This document shows, piece after piece, positions 28,201-35,891 of a stretch of DNA of 64,000 nucleotides. Below the pieces are notes generated by a model. That model saw nothing but the letters and a program-made list of their open reading frames with translations. It searched no databases and had not been told where the DNA came from. How positions within the stretch are numbered: position 1 is the stretch's first letter; every line of letters begins with the position of its first letter. Where the stretch lies: NCBI GenBank assembly GCA_905182535.1, contig CAJJBZ010000008.1:1-64000 (forward strand), written 5' to 3'. This DNA comes from an uncultured Planktomarina sp. GTDB lineage: Bacteria; Pseudomonadota; Alphaproteobacteria; Rhodobacterales; Rhodobacteraceae. Both the position numbers and the translations under genes were made by a program.

Positions 28201-28769
28201 ATCCGCAATACCCGGCGGCGGTGATTGCGGGCAATACAGAGGTGAGCCAAGCGGCCTGCAATGCTTTGATTGGGGCCCTGGGCATCATGGCTGGCAGCCA
28301 AGGAACGATGAATAATTTTGTCTGGGGCAATGAGATTTTCCAGAACTATGAGACCATAGCGGGCGGCACAGGGGCAGGACCAAGCTTCAATGGCTGTGAT
28401 GCGGTGCAAACCCATATGACCAACACTAAAATGACTGACCCGGAAATTTTGGAAAAACGCTTTCCGGTTCGGTTGCGTACCTTTGCCATTCGCAGTGGAT
28501 CTGGTGGAGCGGGGGCCTATAGCGGTGGGCACGGCGCATTGCGACGGTTGGAGTTTTTAACTGATGTAACTGTGACAACCCTATGCTCGCACCGCGTGAT
28601 CCCGCCCTTTGGTGCGGCGGGCGGAGACAGTGGCGCCACAGGTCAAAACTGGGCGGAATTACCGGATGGTAGCCGCGTTGAATTGAAAGGTAATGATGAG
28701 ATTGACTTACCAGCAGGGTCCATTTTTGGATTGGCCACGCCTGGTGGGGGGGGATGGGGGGCCGCCTAA
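25227..28769 (+). CDS. Fused ATP-dependent hydantoinase / 5-oxoprolinase (HyuA-HyuB)
   Basis: This is a 1180-residue fusion. Residues 1 to about 670 are HyuA (phosphate-binding WVDRGGTFTDIVAQD, GTTVATNALLERKGA, GFDMGGTSTDVSHF). The rest is HyuB (EVMSNRFMSIADQMG, NSPYNGGTHLPDVTVV, RGHHADIGGRTPGS and the C-terminal TPGGGGWG). Such enzymes hydrolyse a cyclic amide with ATP: 5-oxoproline to glutamate (EC 3.5.2.9), or N-methylhydantoin to N-carbamoylsarcosine. The fusion layout is that of 5-oxoprolinase, but specificity is not readable. GGGAG precedes the ATG. The 3' end contains G8 and G6 runs read in frame. It is the largest gene here and has no defect. Confidence 0.9.
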   Translation: MAWEFWVDRGGTFTDIVAQDSTGHLHSHKLLSESPEQYQDAAVQGISNILGDVPIARADIGAVKMGTTVATNALLERKGAAVLLMITEGFGDLLEIGYQTRPDLFAMHIKRPELLYQSVVEVSERLDAQGQILTGLDMAQARVDMQTARVAGVESIAIALLHAYLNPSHEQQLAELARDLGFEQVSTSHEVSGLSKLVSRGDTTVVDAYLSPILRRYVDQVADALNVGENCKALMFMQSNGGLTDARKFQGKDAILSGPAGGIVGMVQTGQQAGFKLIGFDMGGTSTDVSHFAGKFERSFETEIAGVRMRAPMMDIHTVAAGGGSICSYRDGRFQVGPESAGADPGPASYRRGGPLTVTDCNLLLGAVSVDYFPAVFGSSGDMPLDQDSARRRIQDLAAQNDLQGSLEGMAQGFLEIAVQNMANAIKKISVERGHDITAYTLQSFGGAGGQHACLVAEALGMSRVMVHPFAGVLSAYGMGLADVRCLREGQLDCALEDDAQVQSTLGTLQTAAVQELAGQGIVEPRIEIMAHLRYEGSHQALEVSYGLATQMAQDFEAAHLARFGFSSPDRKLQFEMLSVEAIGEMEGAANPVQTFGDGAPIGQGRLYRQSWHDTQVYDRTKLRSDQVINGPAIVLEPTGTNVVEPGWQAQQDIFGNLILEHVARPVRDLASTKADPILLEVMSNRFMSIADQMGATLANTSWSVNIKERFDFSCAIFDGQGDLVANAPHVPVHLGSMSDSIKTVMQQNAEIVEGDAYMLNSPYNGGTHLPDVTVVTPVFVEGKATYWLGSRGHHADIGGRTPGSAPPDSTHIEQEGVLIDNVQLVQAGRLCEDEAIKILLSGKYPCRNIPQNMADLKAQVAANETGRRELLRMVASYGQPAVTAYMVHVQDNAEESVREVIAGLEDGNFLYKMDTGQQVQVAITVDRDTRSARVDFTGTSAQHAGNYNAPFAVSRAVVLYVFRLMVGKNIPLNEGCLKPLDIIVPENSMLNPQYPAAVIAGNTEVSQAACNALIGALGIMAGSQGTMNNFVWGNEIFQNYETIAGGTGAGPSFNGCDAVQTHMTNTKMTDPEILEKRFPVRLRTFAIRSGSGGAGAYSGGHGALRRLEFLTDVTVTTLCSHRVIPPFGAAGGDSGATGQNWAELPDGSRVELKGNDEIDLPAGSIFGLATPGGGGWGAA

Positions 28770-28793
28770 TTTGATAGGCGACCTGGCAATGGT

Positions 28794-30146
28794 TTAAAGC
28801 GCTGAAAGCCCGCTGTGCAGATCGGCTAAGATCTTGTCGACATCAACCTCGGTTAGGATCAACGGTGGTGACATCAGTAGATTGTTGCCGCCAATCCGCA
28901 CCATGGTTCCAGCCTCATAGGTGGCTTTATGCGCGCGTTTGATGGCGCCCATTTCCAGGGGTGTTTTGGTATCTCGGTCTGAGACCAACTCAATTGCGGC
29001 CATCAACCCATGGCCACCGCGCACATCACCAATGATATCAAAATCTACCTGTAGCGCTTTCAAGCCCTCATAAAGCTGCGTTCCGCGCACGGCGGCATTG
29101 GATTTGAGATCCAAACGCAGTGTTTCACTCACGCAGGCATTGACCGCCGCCATGCCCACCGGATGGGCTGAGTAAGTATAACCATGCCAAATGGAGCCTT
29201 CGCCCGATTGATCGCTCTCAAAGGTCTCTGCCACTTTGGCGCTGACTAATGTTGCACCCACGGGGAAATAGGCCGAGGTGATGCCCTTGGCTAAGGTCAT
29301 CATATCAGGTTGAACTCCCCAATGGCGCGCGCCGGACCAATCGCCAGTGCGGCCAAAGCCTGTGATCACTTCGTCAGAGATCATCAGAATCCCGTGTTTG
29401 TCACAGATGCCGCGGGCCAATTTCATAAAGGAGGCATCAGGGACAATAACACCACCCGCCCCTTGGACTGGCTCCATGATGAAGGCGGCGATGGTTGAGG
29501 GATCTTGGAATATGATCTCATCTTCCATCGCCTGCGCTACCATCTGTGCCAATTTGACTGGATCACTTTCATGAAACGGATTGCGGTAGCTGTAGGGTGA
29601 GGGTAGGTGATAGCAGCCGGGCAGCAAGGGTTCATAGGCTGTGCGGAACCTTGGATTACCATTGACCGAAGCGCCACCAAAATGCGTACCGTGGTAGCCC
29701 TTCTTAAGGCTCAGGTATTTGATGCGTTGGGGCTGGCCGCGCAAGCGGTGATACTGCCGTGCCATGCGCATTGCTGTGTCCACAGAGTCAGAACCGCCTG
29801 AAGTGAAAAATACCCGCGCCATGCCGTCTTCTTGGAAGAAATTCACCACGGCTTCCGCCGCTTCAATTGCTGGGGCGTTACTGGTACCTGCGAAGGCGGA
29901 ATAATAGGGCAGCTTGAACAGCTGATCTGAAATGGCCTGTTTCACCACATTATTGGAGTAGCCAAGATTGGCGCACCAAAGGCCACCGACTGCATCAACG
30001 GCTTCATGGCCGTCCAAGTCGATGATGCGGACACCTTCGGCGCGGTCAATGATGGTCGGAGCGTTGGATTGTAAATCACCGGGGTGACCCATGGGATGCC
30101 AAAGTTGTTTGGCATTAAGGTCTTTTAACTCTTGGATATCTTTCAT
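28794..30146 (-). CDS. Class-III PLP-dependent aminotransferase
   Basis: This 450-residue omega-amino-acid:pyruvate-type transaminase shows GLWCANLGYSN, FFTSGGSDSVDTAMRMARQY, YHGTHFGGASVNG, LMISDEVITGFGRTGDW and the PLP lysine in MTLAKGITSAYFPVGA. The substrate is not known; beta-alanine, diaminocarboxylates or other amines are candidates. It is translationally coupled to ureidoglycolate lyase (ATGA overlap), which would supply glyoxylate, a possible amino acceptor. This pairing suggests a glyoxylate-consuming transaminase (to glycine); this is inference. It converges on the hyu fusion gene with 24 bases between. Confidence 0.85.
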   Translation of the reverse strand: MKDIQELKDLNAKQLWHPMGHPGDLQSNAPTIIDRAEGVRIIDLDGHEAVDAVGGLWCANLGYSNNVVKQAISDQLFKLPYYSAFAGTSNAPAIEAAEAVVNFFQEDGMARVFFTSGGSDSVDTAMRMARQYHRLRGQPQRIKYLSLKKGYHGTHFGGASVNGNPRFRTAYEPLLPGCYHLPSPYSYRNPFHESDPVKLAQMVAQAMEDEIIFQDPSTIAAFIMEPVQGAGGVIVPDASFMKLARGICDKHGILMISDEVITGFGRTGDWSGARHWGVQPDMMTLAKGITSAYFPVGATLVSAKVAETFESDQSGEGSIWHGYTYSAHPVGMAAVNACVSETLRLDLKSNAAVRGTQLYEGLKALQVDFDIIGDVRGGHGLMAAIELVSDRDTKTPLEMGAIKRAHKATYEAGTMVRIGGNNLLMSPPLILTEVDVDKILADLHSGLSAL

Positions 30147-30637
30147 GTAGCATCTCCCGAGACCATAAAGGGTATTTTAAACCAGTATTCTTCTAAATTC
30201 GTGCTACTGCCTATCCGGTCTACGACAGCAAATAAGCCGGGTGCGAACAAAGGTGTCAAAACACCATGCCAAACGTTACGGTGGAAGTTTATTCCTTGGC
30301 CTGCCAAAGTGCGAAAGGCCAAGGGCCTGCCCGGTGCGCCGTCTTCATCAGGGGCCACAATCACTAAAAAGGGATTTTCAGTCATCGGCAAAAAAGCTTG
30401 CGAGCCTTCTGGGTGGCGCTCAACCAATTCCAAGCGATAGGGCAGGCTGCGTGGCGTAGCGTCAAACAGGCTGATGCCCGCGCGGCCATCTGATCCAAAA
30501 TCCAGCGCGGTCAAATCGTTATGCCGCCCGCATAGACCCTGATTGATGAGTTTGTCCGGGCTATCTTTCAGAGTGATGATATCACCGAAGGCTGCAAAAG
30601 CGTCTTGGGTGAGTGGGTGGATCAAGATGTCAGACAT
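30143..30637 (-). CDS. allA: Ureidoglycolate lyase
   Basis: AllA (EC 4.3.2.3) splits ureidoglycolate into glyoxylate and urea, the last step of allantoin breakdown. The 164-residue cupin-fold protein shows AFAAFGDIITL near the start, RLELVERHPEGSQAFLPM, FLVIVAP and the NFHRNVWHGVLTPL segment of the active site. GGAGAG precedes the ATG. No allantoinase or allantoate amidohydrolase of the usual type is in the window, though a PuuE-like gene (12.3-13.2 kb) could be an allantoinase. It follows galM by 26 bases and may be transcribed with the galactose operon. Confidence 0.9.
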   Translation of the reverse strand: MSDILIHPLTQDAFAAFGDIITLKDSPDKLINQGLCGRHNDLTALDFGSDGRAGISLFDATPRSLPYRLELVERHPEGSQAFLPMTENPFLVIVAPDEDGAPGRPLAFRTLAGQGINFHRNVWHGVLTPLFAPGLFAVVDRIGSSTNLEEYWFKIPFMVSGDAT

Positions 30638-30663
30638 GGGGCAAACTCTCCAGAAATTTGGAT

Positions 30664-31674
30664 TTACCTTAGACCTTCCGCCGAAAAGGTCCAGCTGGTG
30701 ATTTGCTCATATTGGGCGCCGGGGCGTAAAATGATATCGGGGAAATGGGCGTGGTCGAGTGATCCAGGCCAGCTTTGCGCCTCTAACGCTGGAGCGGCAT
30801 AGGGGTCATATGACGCGCCGTGGTGGGTGTCGTAGTCTGGTGCGTGGATAGTGCCGCCATCGTAGAGTTGAAGCCCGCACTCTGTGGTGGCCATGTCCAT
30901 CCGAACTCCCAGGATCCCTGTAAGAGTTGCCACCACGGTTAGGGGACGTTTGTGATCAGCCATACAGAGATTGAAGTCATAAAGTTCCGAGTCGTCCCCC
31001 GTCATGATAGCGCCTCTACGAAAATCATATTGGCTGCCTGAAACTGGTAAGATTTGGCCCGTGGGCATCAGGTTTTCGCCTGGCTCACTATAGTGATCTG
31101 CGTGTACCTGAAAAGTTTGGCCCGAAAAGCCAACTGTCGGGTCCAGCGACCAATAGGAATGATTGGCGGGATTAAACGGGGTAGGCGCGTCACTTGTGGC
31201 CTGCACTGTCATGCTGATCGTCGCCTGATGTACGGTATAGCGCAGCTCAATCCTCCGTTTTCCGGGAAACCCTCCCAAACCATCGGCCAGAGCCAACTTC
31301 AGCACCACAAAATCTGGCCCGTGATCTACAATTTTCCAGACTTGTCGGTGCATGCCGGTGCTGCCCGAATGTTGGGTGAGATCGCCAGAATGGTGTTTTT
31401 CAAAGGTAAATACCTGCCCATCGATTTCGGCCGAACAGCCCTTGATCCGATTGATAACTGGACCCATCAAGGAGCCAAAACTGCTCATTCCACCTTCATA
31501 AGCCGCAACCTCTGAACTGCCCAAGGTTAAAGGCCAAGGAACCCCAGTCAGCCTCACATCATTGAGCACACCGCCGAGGGTTAAGATTTTCACGACCAGC
31601 AGATCTGAGCCAATGGTGATTTGCGCGACATCGCGACCATCTTCGGTGGTTCCGAAAGGGGTGATTTGTGTCAT
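30664..31674 (-). CDS. galM: Aldose 1-epimerase (mutarotase)
   Basis: GalM (EC 5.1.3.3) interconverts alpha- and beta-galactose, which links galactosidase products to the dehydrogenase. The product is 336 residues. Family features are MGPVINRIKG, the catalytic His in NPANHSYWSLD, and the catalytic Glu in LEAQSWPGSLDHAHFP. The start is the ATG at 31674, which overlaps the beta-galactosidase stop (ATGA) and has GGGAG upstream; the frame opens four codons earlier without support. It is the last sugar gene of the operon. Confidence 0.9.
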   Translation of the reverse strand: MTQITPFGTTEDGRDVAQITIGSDLLVVKILTLGGVLNDVRLTGVPWPLTLGSSEVAAYEGGMSSFGSLMGPVINRIKGCSAEIDGQVFTFEKHHSGDLTQHSGSTGMHRQVWKIVDHGPDFVVLKLALADGLGGFPGKRRIELRYTVHQATISMTVQATSDAPTPFNPANHSYWSLDPTVGFSGQTFQVHADHYSEPGENLMPTGQILPVSGSQYDFRRGAIMTGDDSELYDFNLCMADHKRPLTVVATLTGILGVRMDMATTECGLQLYDGGTIHAPDYDTHHGASYDPYAAPALEAQSWPGSLDHAHFPDIILRPGAQYEQITSWTFSAEGLR

Positions 31675-33551
31675 AGGATCTCCCAATGAACCCCAGCGGC
31701 AGGCAGAGTCATATCATTCCACATGACCGGTTTTGGGCCATAGTTAAACCAAAATCTATGGGTCTGGGTGTCGCGAATTCGAATGTCTCGGGGCAGGTCC
31801 ATTATCGGCAGGCCTTGCTCTCGCGCCACATGTACCAGCAAAAGCCGCCAAAGGCTGGGATTGGGCCAGCCTGCGAGATAGATCATATCGTCCGCGCGAA
31901 CAGCGGCTGGGGCACCGTCTTCAAGCCACAAAATCACAGCATCTGTGGTTTCAATTGCTTCTCGCCATTTTTCAAATGCGCCTCCCCCTGTGAGAGACAT
32001 TGGGGCGAAGGGCGGCAGGCTTTCCACATAGGTGACTTTGGTCGCAAGCCCTGCAATCTGAGGGACAAGACCCTCAGGTATGGTCAGCTCTTCAGTTTTT
32101 GAGCCAGCCCGTGGACCGGCGACAACCAATCCGCCGGAAAGGCTGGCAGGAACTGTGAGAAGGCCAGGCGCAAATGTGATTTTATAGGCCGATGGATCGA
32201 CTGTTTTAGGAACAATATCTATCGACCAGCCGGCTCGGCGTAACGCGCGATAGCAGTCAAACACCATTTGGAAATAGTCAAAATCTGCACCCTGTGGCTG
32301 GGTTTCCCAAGCATAGGCGCTGTCGTAATCGAACACCAAAGCCACTTGAGCTTGAGCTGTGCCCACATCTGGAAGCTCAGCCAATTCTGCGGCGACCTGT
32401 GCTGCATCGCCCAAGGCAGGGGCTGCGGTCGAGTCGGGCTGTAATAGGCCTGCATGCATCTGCTCCTGTGCGAAGGGCGCTTGCCGCCAACGGAAGTAGC
32501 AGACGGTTTCCGCACCGTGTGCGAAGGCCTCCCAAGCCCAAAGCCGTGGCATGCCTGGCATGGGCGCAGGGTTCCAGGGGGCCCAATTCACCGGTCCCGG
32601 TTGTTGCTCCATGATCCACCACCGCCCGTTGGATGTGGCGCGGTAAAGGTCGTGATGGAAAGCCTGAAAATCCGGATCCCCTTGGCGCAGAAAATGCGTC
32701 TTATCATCATCTGTGGCCCCAACCCGGTCTAGTAGGAACCCCATAGGGTAGCTGTCCCAAGAAGAAATATCCAAGTCTGCTCCAACATCATAGTGATCAA
32801 ACGAGGTGATCCTCCCCATGAAATTGTGGATGATTGGAGCTTGGGAATGCTTGCGAATTTCATCACATTGTACGCGGTTAAACAAAACTACCTGATCAGA
32901 AGAAAATCTGCGGAAGGCTAAGACATGGCTCGGGTTGGGCTCGGTCACGGTTTGGTTGGGCAGTCCCAGTTGATCAAAGCTGTCATAGTCCATCGACCAA
33001 AACACATTGCCCCAAGCGGAATTAAGTGCGTTGGGGGATTGATAGCGCTGGGCGCACCAATCTTGAAACGCGCGAAGTGCATGGGGCGAATAGCTGATTG
33101 CTGTGTCGTGACAGTCATATTCATTGTCCGTTTGCCAAGCGGCGATATGAGGGTTTTTGCCATAGCGTTCCGCCATCAAGTGGGTGATCCGGCGGGCCTC
33201 TTGGCGATAGCCATCATGGCTGAAGCAATAATGCCGGCGGGAGCCAAAATTTCGGATTGTGCCCGCCTTATCATGGGCCAGCATATTGGGATGCTTGTCG
33301 AGCATCCAACGCGGCGGCGTGGCTGTGGGCGTGCCTAAGATTACCTTCAACCCAGCGGTTCCTAGGGTCTCGATAGCTCGGTCTAGCCAGTCCCATTCGA
33401 AGTGCCCAGGCTTGGGTTCCATGCGAGACCACGCGAACTCTCCGATCCGCACCCAGCTCAATCCAGCCTCCGCCATACGCTGGGCATCTGTGGCCCAGAT
33501 GTCTTCTGGCCAGTGTTCTGGATAATAACAAACTCCAAGGGTGCGCTTCAT
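31671..33551 (-). CDS. GH42 beta-galactosidase
   Basis: This 626-residue glycoside hydrolase of family 42 removes terminal beta-galactose. It starts KRTLGVCYYPEHWPEDIW, the usual GH42 opening, with the TIM barrel acid/base Glu in AWQTDNEYDCHD near residue 140 and the nucleophile Glu in IMEQQPGPVNWAPWN near 315. No signal peptide is present, so the sugar is cleaved in the cytoplasm after uptake. The ATG at 33551 gives the family start; a GTG at 33563 overlaps the previous stop and may also be used. It belongs to the galactoside operon. Confidence 0.92.
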   Translation of the reverse strand: MKRTLGVCYYPEHWPEDIWATDAQRMAEAGLSWVRIGEFAWSRMEPKPGHFEWDWLDRAIETLGTAGLKVILGTPTATPPRWMLDKHPNMLAHDKAGTIRNFGSRRHYCFSHDGYRQEARRITHLMAERYGKNPHIAAWQTDNEYDCHDTAISYSPHALRAFQDWCAQRYQSPNALNSAWGNVFWSMDYDSFDQLGLPNQTVTEPNPSHVLAFRRFSSDQVVLFNRVQCDEIRKHSQAPIIHNFMGRITSFDHYDVGADLDISSWDSYPMGFLLDRVGATDDDKTHFLRQGDPDFQAFHHDLYRATSNGRWWIMEQQPGPVNWAPWNPAPMPGMPRLWAWEAFAHGAETVCYFRWRQAPFAQEQMHAGLLQPDSTAAPALGDAAQVAAELAELPDVGTAQAQVALVFDYDSAYAWETQPQGADFDYFQMVFDCYRALRRAGWSIDIVPKTVDPSAYKITFAPGLLTVPASLSGGLVVAGPRAGSKTEELTIPEGLVPQIAGLATKVTYVESLPPFAPMSLTGGGAFEKWREAIETTDAVILWLEDGAPAAVRADDMIYLAGWPNPSLWRLLLVHVAREQGLPIMDLPRDIRIRDTQTHRFWFNYGPKPVMWNDMTLPAAGVHWEIL

Positions 33552-33559
33552 ATTTGATC

Positions 33560-34396
33560 TCACAGAATGATCTGATGTTCGAGTTGCCCGGTCGCTGAGA
33601 CTTCAGCTTCAAAGGTTTGCCCATCGGATGGCGTCAACTCATCTGCGCTGAGCCCTTGGGTGGCGCTGGTGCAAAAGAGGCGTGAGCTGGCACCGGCAAA
33701 GGCGGGGCAGGTGGCATGGACGGCTGGCAAGGCAACGGTTTCGAGCAGTTGGCCCTCTGGACTGTAGCAGGCCAAGCGTGCCGCCCCCCATTGCGCGTTC
33801 CAGATATTGCCTGTGGCATCGACGACAGCACCATCAGGATTTTCGCCCGTTTGGGTGAGATCAACGGCCAATCTCGCTTTGGACATGGGCCAGCCATCCA
33901 CATCCAAATCTACAGCCAAAATTTGCCGAGTTGAGGTGTCGGAGTAATAGGCAGTTTTGCCATCTGGTGCGAAACAGATCGCGTTTGGGATCGTTAAGCC
34001 GGTGACCAGTTTTTTCAGTATCCCACGATGATAGCGGTAAATCGCACCAGCATTGGCCTCGGCATTCTTGCCCATTGTGCCAATCCAAAACCCGCCCTGT
34101 GGATCTGCCCGCCCATCGTTAGATCGGGTCGCTGGGTTGCGTGCTTCCAGATCACAGATTTTTGTCTTAATTTCTGTGACTAGATTAAAGCTGAACAGCT
34201 TGCTTTCTGAGGCGATCAAGAGCTCATCATGGCTGATCCAACCCGCAGCAGAGACATATTCGTCAAACTGCCATACCCGGGTGGCGCTCAACAGTTGATG
34301 GGCTGTGATATCGAACCAAAATAGTTTTTGGCGCAGCGGGTGCCACAGTGGTCCTTCGCCTAGACCGCATGGGTGGGAGTTGAAGAGCGTCATCAT
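33560..34396 (-). CDS. SMP-30 family lactonase (probable galactonolactonase)
   Basis: This is a 278-residue six-bladed propeller of the SMP-30/gluconolactonase family. Metal ligands are visible: Glu in GLGEGPLWHP, Asn and Asp in TRSNDGRADPQGGFWIG, Asn in LTIPNAICFAPDG, and Asp in ENPDGAVVDATGNIW. In this operon it would hydrolyse galactono-lactone made by the galactose dehydrogenase to galactonate. The start is the ATG at 34396 in an ATGA overlap with the dgoA stop; an upstream extension of the frame lies inside dgoA and is not supported. Confidence 0.85.
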   Translation of the reverse strand: MMTLFNSHPCGLGEGPLWHPLRQKLFWFDITAHQLLSATRVWQFDEYVSAAGWISHDELLIASESKLFSFNLVTEIKTKICDLEARNPATRSNDGRADPQGGFWIGTMGKNAEANAGAIYRYHRGILKKLVTGLTIPNAICFAPDGKTAYYSDTSTRQILAVDLDVDGWPMSKARLAVDLTQTGENPDGAVVDATGNIWNAQWGAARLACYSPEGQLLETVALPAVHATCPAFAGASSRLFCTSATQGLSADELTPSDGQTFEAEVSATGQLEHQIIL

Positions 34397-34992
34397 ATCG
34401 CGTCGAAGGCGGCCACAATGGCCTGCGCTTTTGCGGCGACCGTTTCGGGAGTGTCGCCGGGTTTGTAGATTGCTGATCCAAGTCCAAAGCCATCTGCGCT
34501 GGCAGCGACCCATTCGGCAAAGTTTTCAGGACCTGCACCACCAACAGCATAGACCTGAGTGCCTGTAGGCAATATCGCGCGCATGGCTTTCAGACCCTTT
34601 GGGCCAGCCATGTCACCAGGGAAAAGCTTCAGGCCCGTGGCCCCTGCTTGCAGGGCGGCAAAGGCCTCGGAGGGGGTGAAAACCCCAGGCCAGCTTTGCA
34701 TACCTGCAGCAATCGTGGCTGCAATCACAGCTGGGTCACAGTTGGGCGATACCACCAATTGCCCACCTGCTGCCCTGACCTGCTGCACTTGTGCGACCGT
34801 GAGTACGGTTCCAGCTCCAATCAGGGCACGATCCCCGTAGGCTTTGGCAATGGCGCTTATGCTCTCAAGAGGCGATGGCGAGTTGAGGGGCACTTCGATT
34901 TTATCGATGCCAGCCGCTAAAATAACGCCAGCAATGGCCACGGCTTCGGAGGGGTGCACTCCGCGCAGGATAGAAATTATTGGGCGGCTCAT
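34393..34992 (-). CDS. dgoA: 2-dehydro-3-deoxy-6-phosphogalactonate aldolase
   Basis: DgoA (EC 4.1.2.21) cleaves KDPGal to pyruvate and glyceraldehyde 3-phosphate. The 199-residue KDPG-aldolase-family protein has the catalytic Glu in IEVPLNSPSPLESI and the Schiff-base Lys in GLKLFPGDMAG, with VLTVAQVQQVRAAGG and VVSPNCDPAVI between. The substitution pattern (PNCDP) is that of the galactonate branch rather than Eda. The ATG at 34992 overlaps the dgoK stop (ATGA). Confidence 0.9.
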   Translation of the reverse strand: MSRPIISILRGVHPSEAVAIAGVILAAGIDKIEVPLNSPSPLESISAIAKAYGDRALIGAGTVLTVAQVQQVRAAGGQLVVSPNCDPAVIAATIAAGMQSWPGVFTPSEAFAALQAGATGLKLFPGDMAGPKGLKAMRAILPTGTQVYAVGGAGPENFAEWVAASADGFGLGSAIYKPGDTPETVAAKAQAIVAAFDAI

Positions 34993-35891
34993 AGGGTTTC
35001 CTTCCAAGAGGCATAAGCGGCTTTCAGGCCGGCCAAGGTCATCTGTGCAGTGTCGGTTCGTGTGACTGGAACATGCTGGGCTGCCAAAGCTGCGGCATAA
35101 CCATCACCCATAGATTTTGGCCCGATCATAGCCAAGGATTGACCCAGCCAATAGGGTTTGGCTGCCGCCAGCTCTGCACCGATCAAAAGCCCAGAAAGCC
35201 TAGATTTCGCGGTGGCGGCGGGCAGGTCGTTCAAAAGGCTCCCGGCACGCAGCCCAAATAGGCGTGCGGCAATGGCTTCGGGGCGAGATATGGCCTCATC
35301 GACTGCTTGATCGAAGGCCTCTTGATCCCAGCCGTTACTGTTTACCGAATGTCGTAACACCGATGCTGTTGAGAGCAGGTCAAACATCTCGCCGGTCATG
35401 AAGGTCTGAAAGCTGACAATTTCACCGGCGCTCATCTGGACCCATTTGGTATGGGTGCCGGGCAGGCAAATTACTCCATCCCAATTTGGGTTCAGTTTTT
35501 GGAAACCGGCGATTTGGGTTTCCTCACCACGCATCACATCGGCCGGTTGGGCTTGTGAGACACCTGCGATGATTTGAACATTCAATCTTAGGTTGGTTGT
35601 AGGCGCTTTTGTCAGTCTTGATTGCGGTTTACAGGGCGTCACATCGTAGGGCGCTTCGATCCAACCTTGCTGCGCACCAACCATGCCGCAGGCGATCACA
35701 TCGGTTGGGCCCACTGATAGCCAAGGCTCCACCAAAGCGCAGAGTGCTGCTTCAAACTCAGAGGGCGCCAACTGCCCCATGCCTTGATCTGAGGAGGCGG
35801 TGGCTAGATCATGACCCTCCGCATCCATCGCCCACGCACGTAGCGAGGACGTCCCCCAATCTACAGCGATCCAATTGGCTTTGACGTTCAT
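34989..35891 (-). CDS. dgoK: 2-dehydro-3-deoxygalactonokinase
   Basis: DgoK (EC 2.7.1.58) phosphorylates 2-dehydro-3-deoxygalactonate. The 300-residue ASKHA-fold kinase begins IAVDWGTSSLRAWAMD (phosphate 1 motif) and shows VIACGMVGAQQGW, MRGEETQIAGF, CLPGTHTKWVQ and TGEMFDLLSTASVLRHS, all typical of DgoK. It overlaps both neighbours by four bases. Its substrate should come from a galactonate dehydratase (DgoD), which is absent from this window. Confidence 0.92.
   Translation of the reverse strand: MNVKANWIAVDWGTSSLRAWAMDAEGHDLATASSDQGMGQLAPSEFEAALCALVEPWLSVGPTDVIACGMVGAQQGWIEAPYDVTPCKPQSRLTKAPTTNLRLNVQIIAGVSQAQPADVMRGEETQIAGFQKLNPNWDGVICLPGTHTKWVQMSAGEIVSFQTFMTGEMFDLLSTASVLRHSVNSNGWDQEAFDQAVDEAISRPEAIAARLFGLRAGSLLNDLPAATAKSRLSGLLIGAELAAAKPYWLGQSLAMIGPKSMGDGYAAALAAQHVPVTRTDTAQMTLAGLKAAYASWKETL

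Noticed and set aside
25446-28532. Several long antisense open frames over the hyu fusion gene
   Set aside because: They run opposite a clearly coding, fully conserved gene with strong codon bias; such shadow frames are expected in GC-rich coding DNA and have no ribosome sites or family matches.
28763-28780. CGCCTA/TAGGCG hairpin between hyu fusion and transaminase as terminator
   Set aside because: Only six base pairs, overlapping the stop codon, without a T tract; too weak to annotate.
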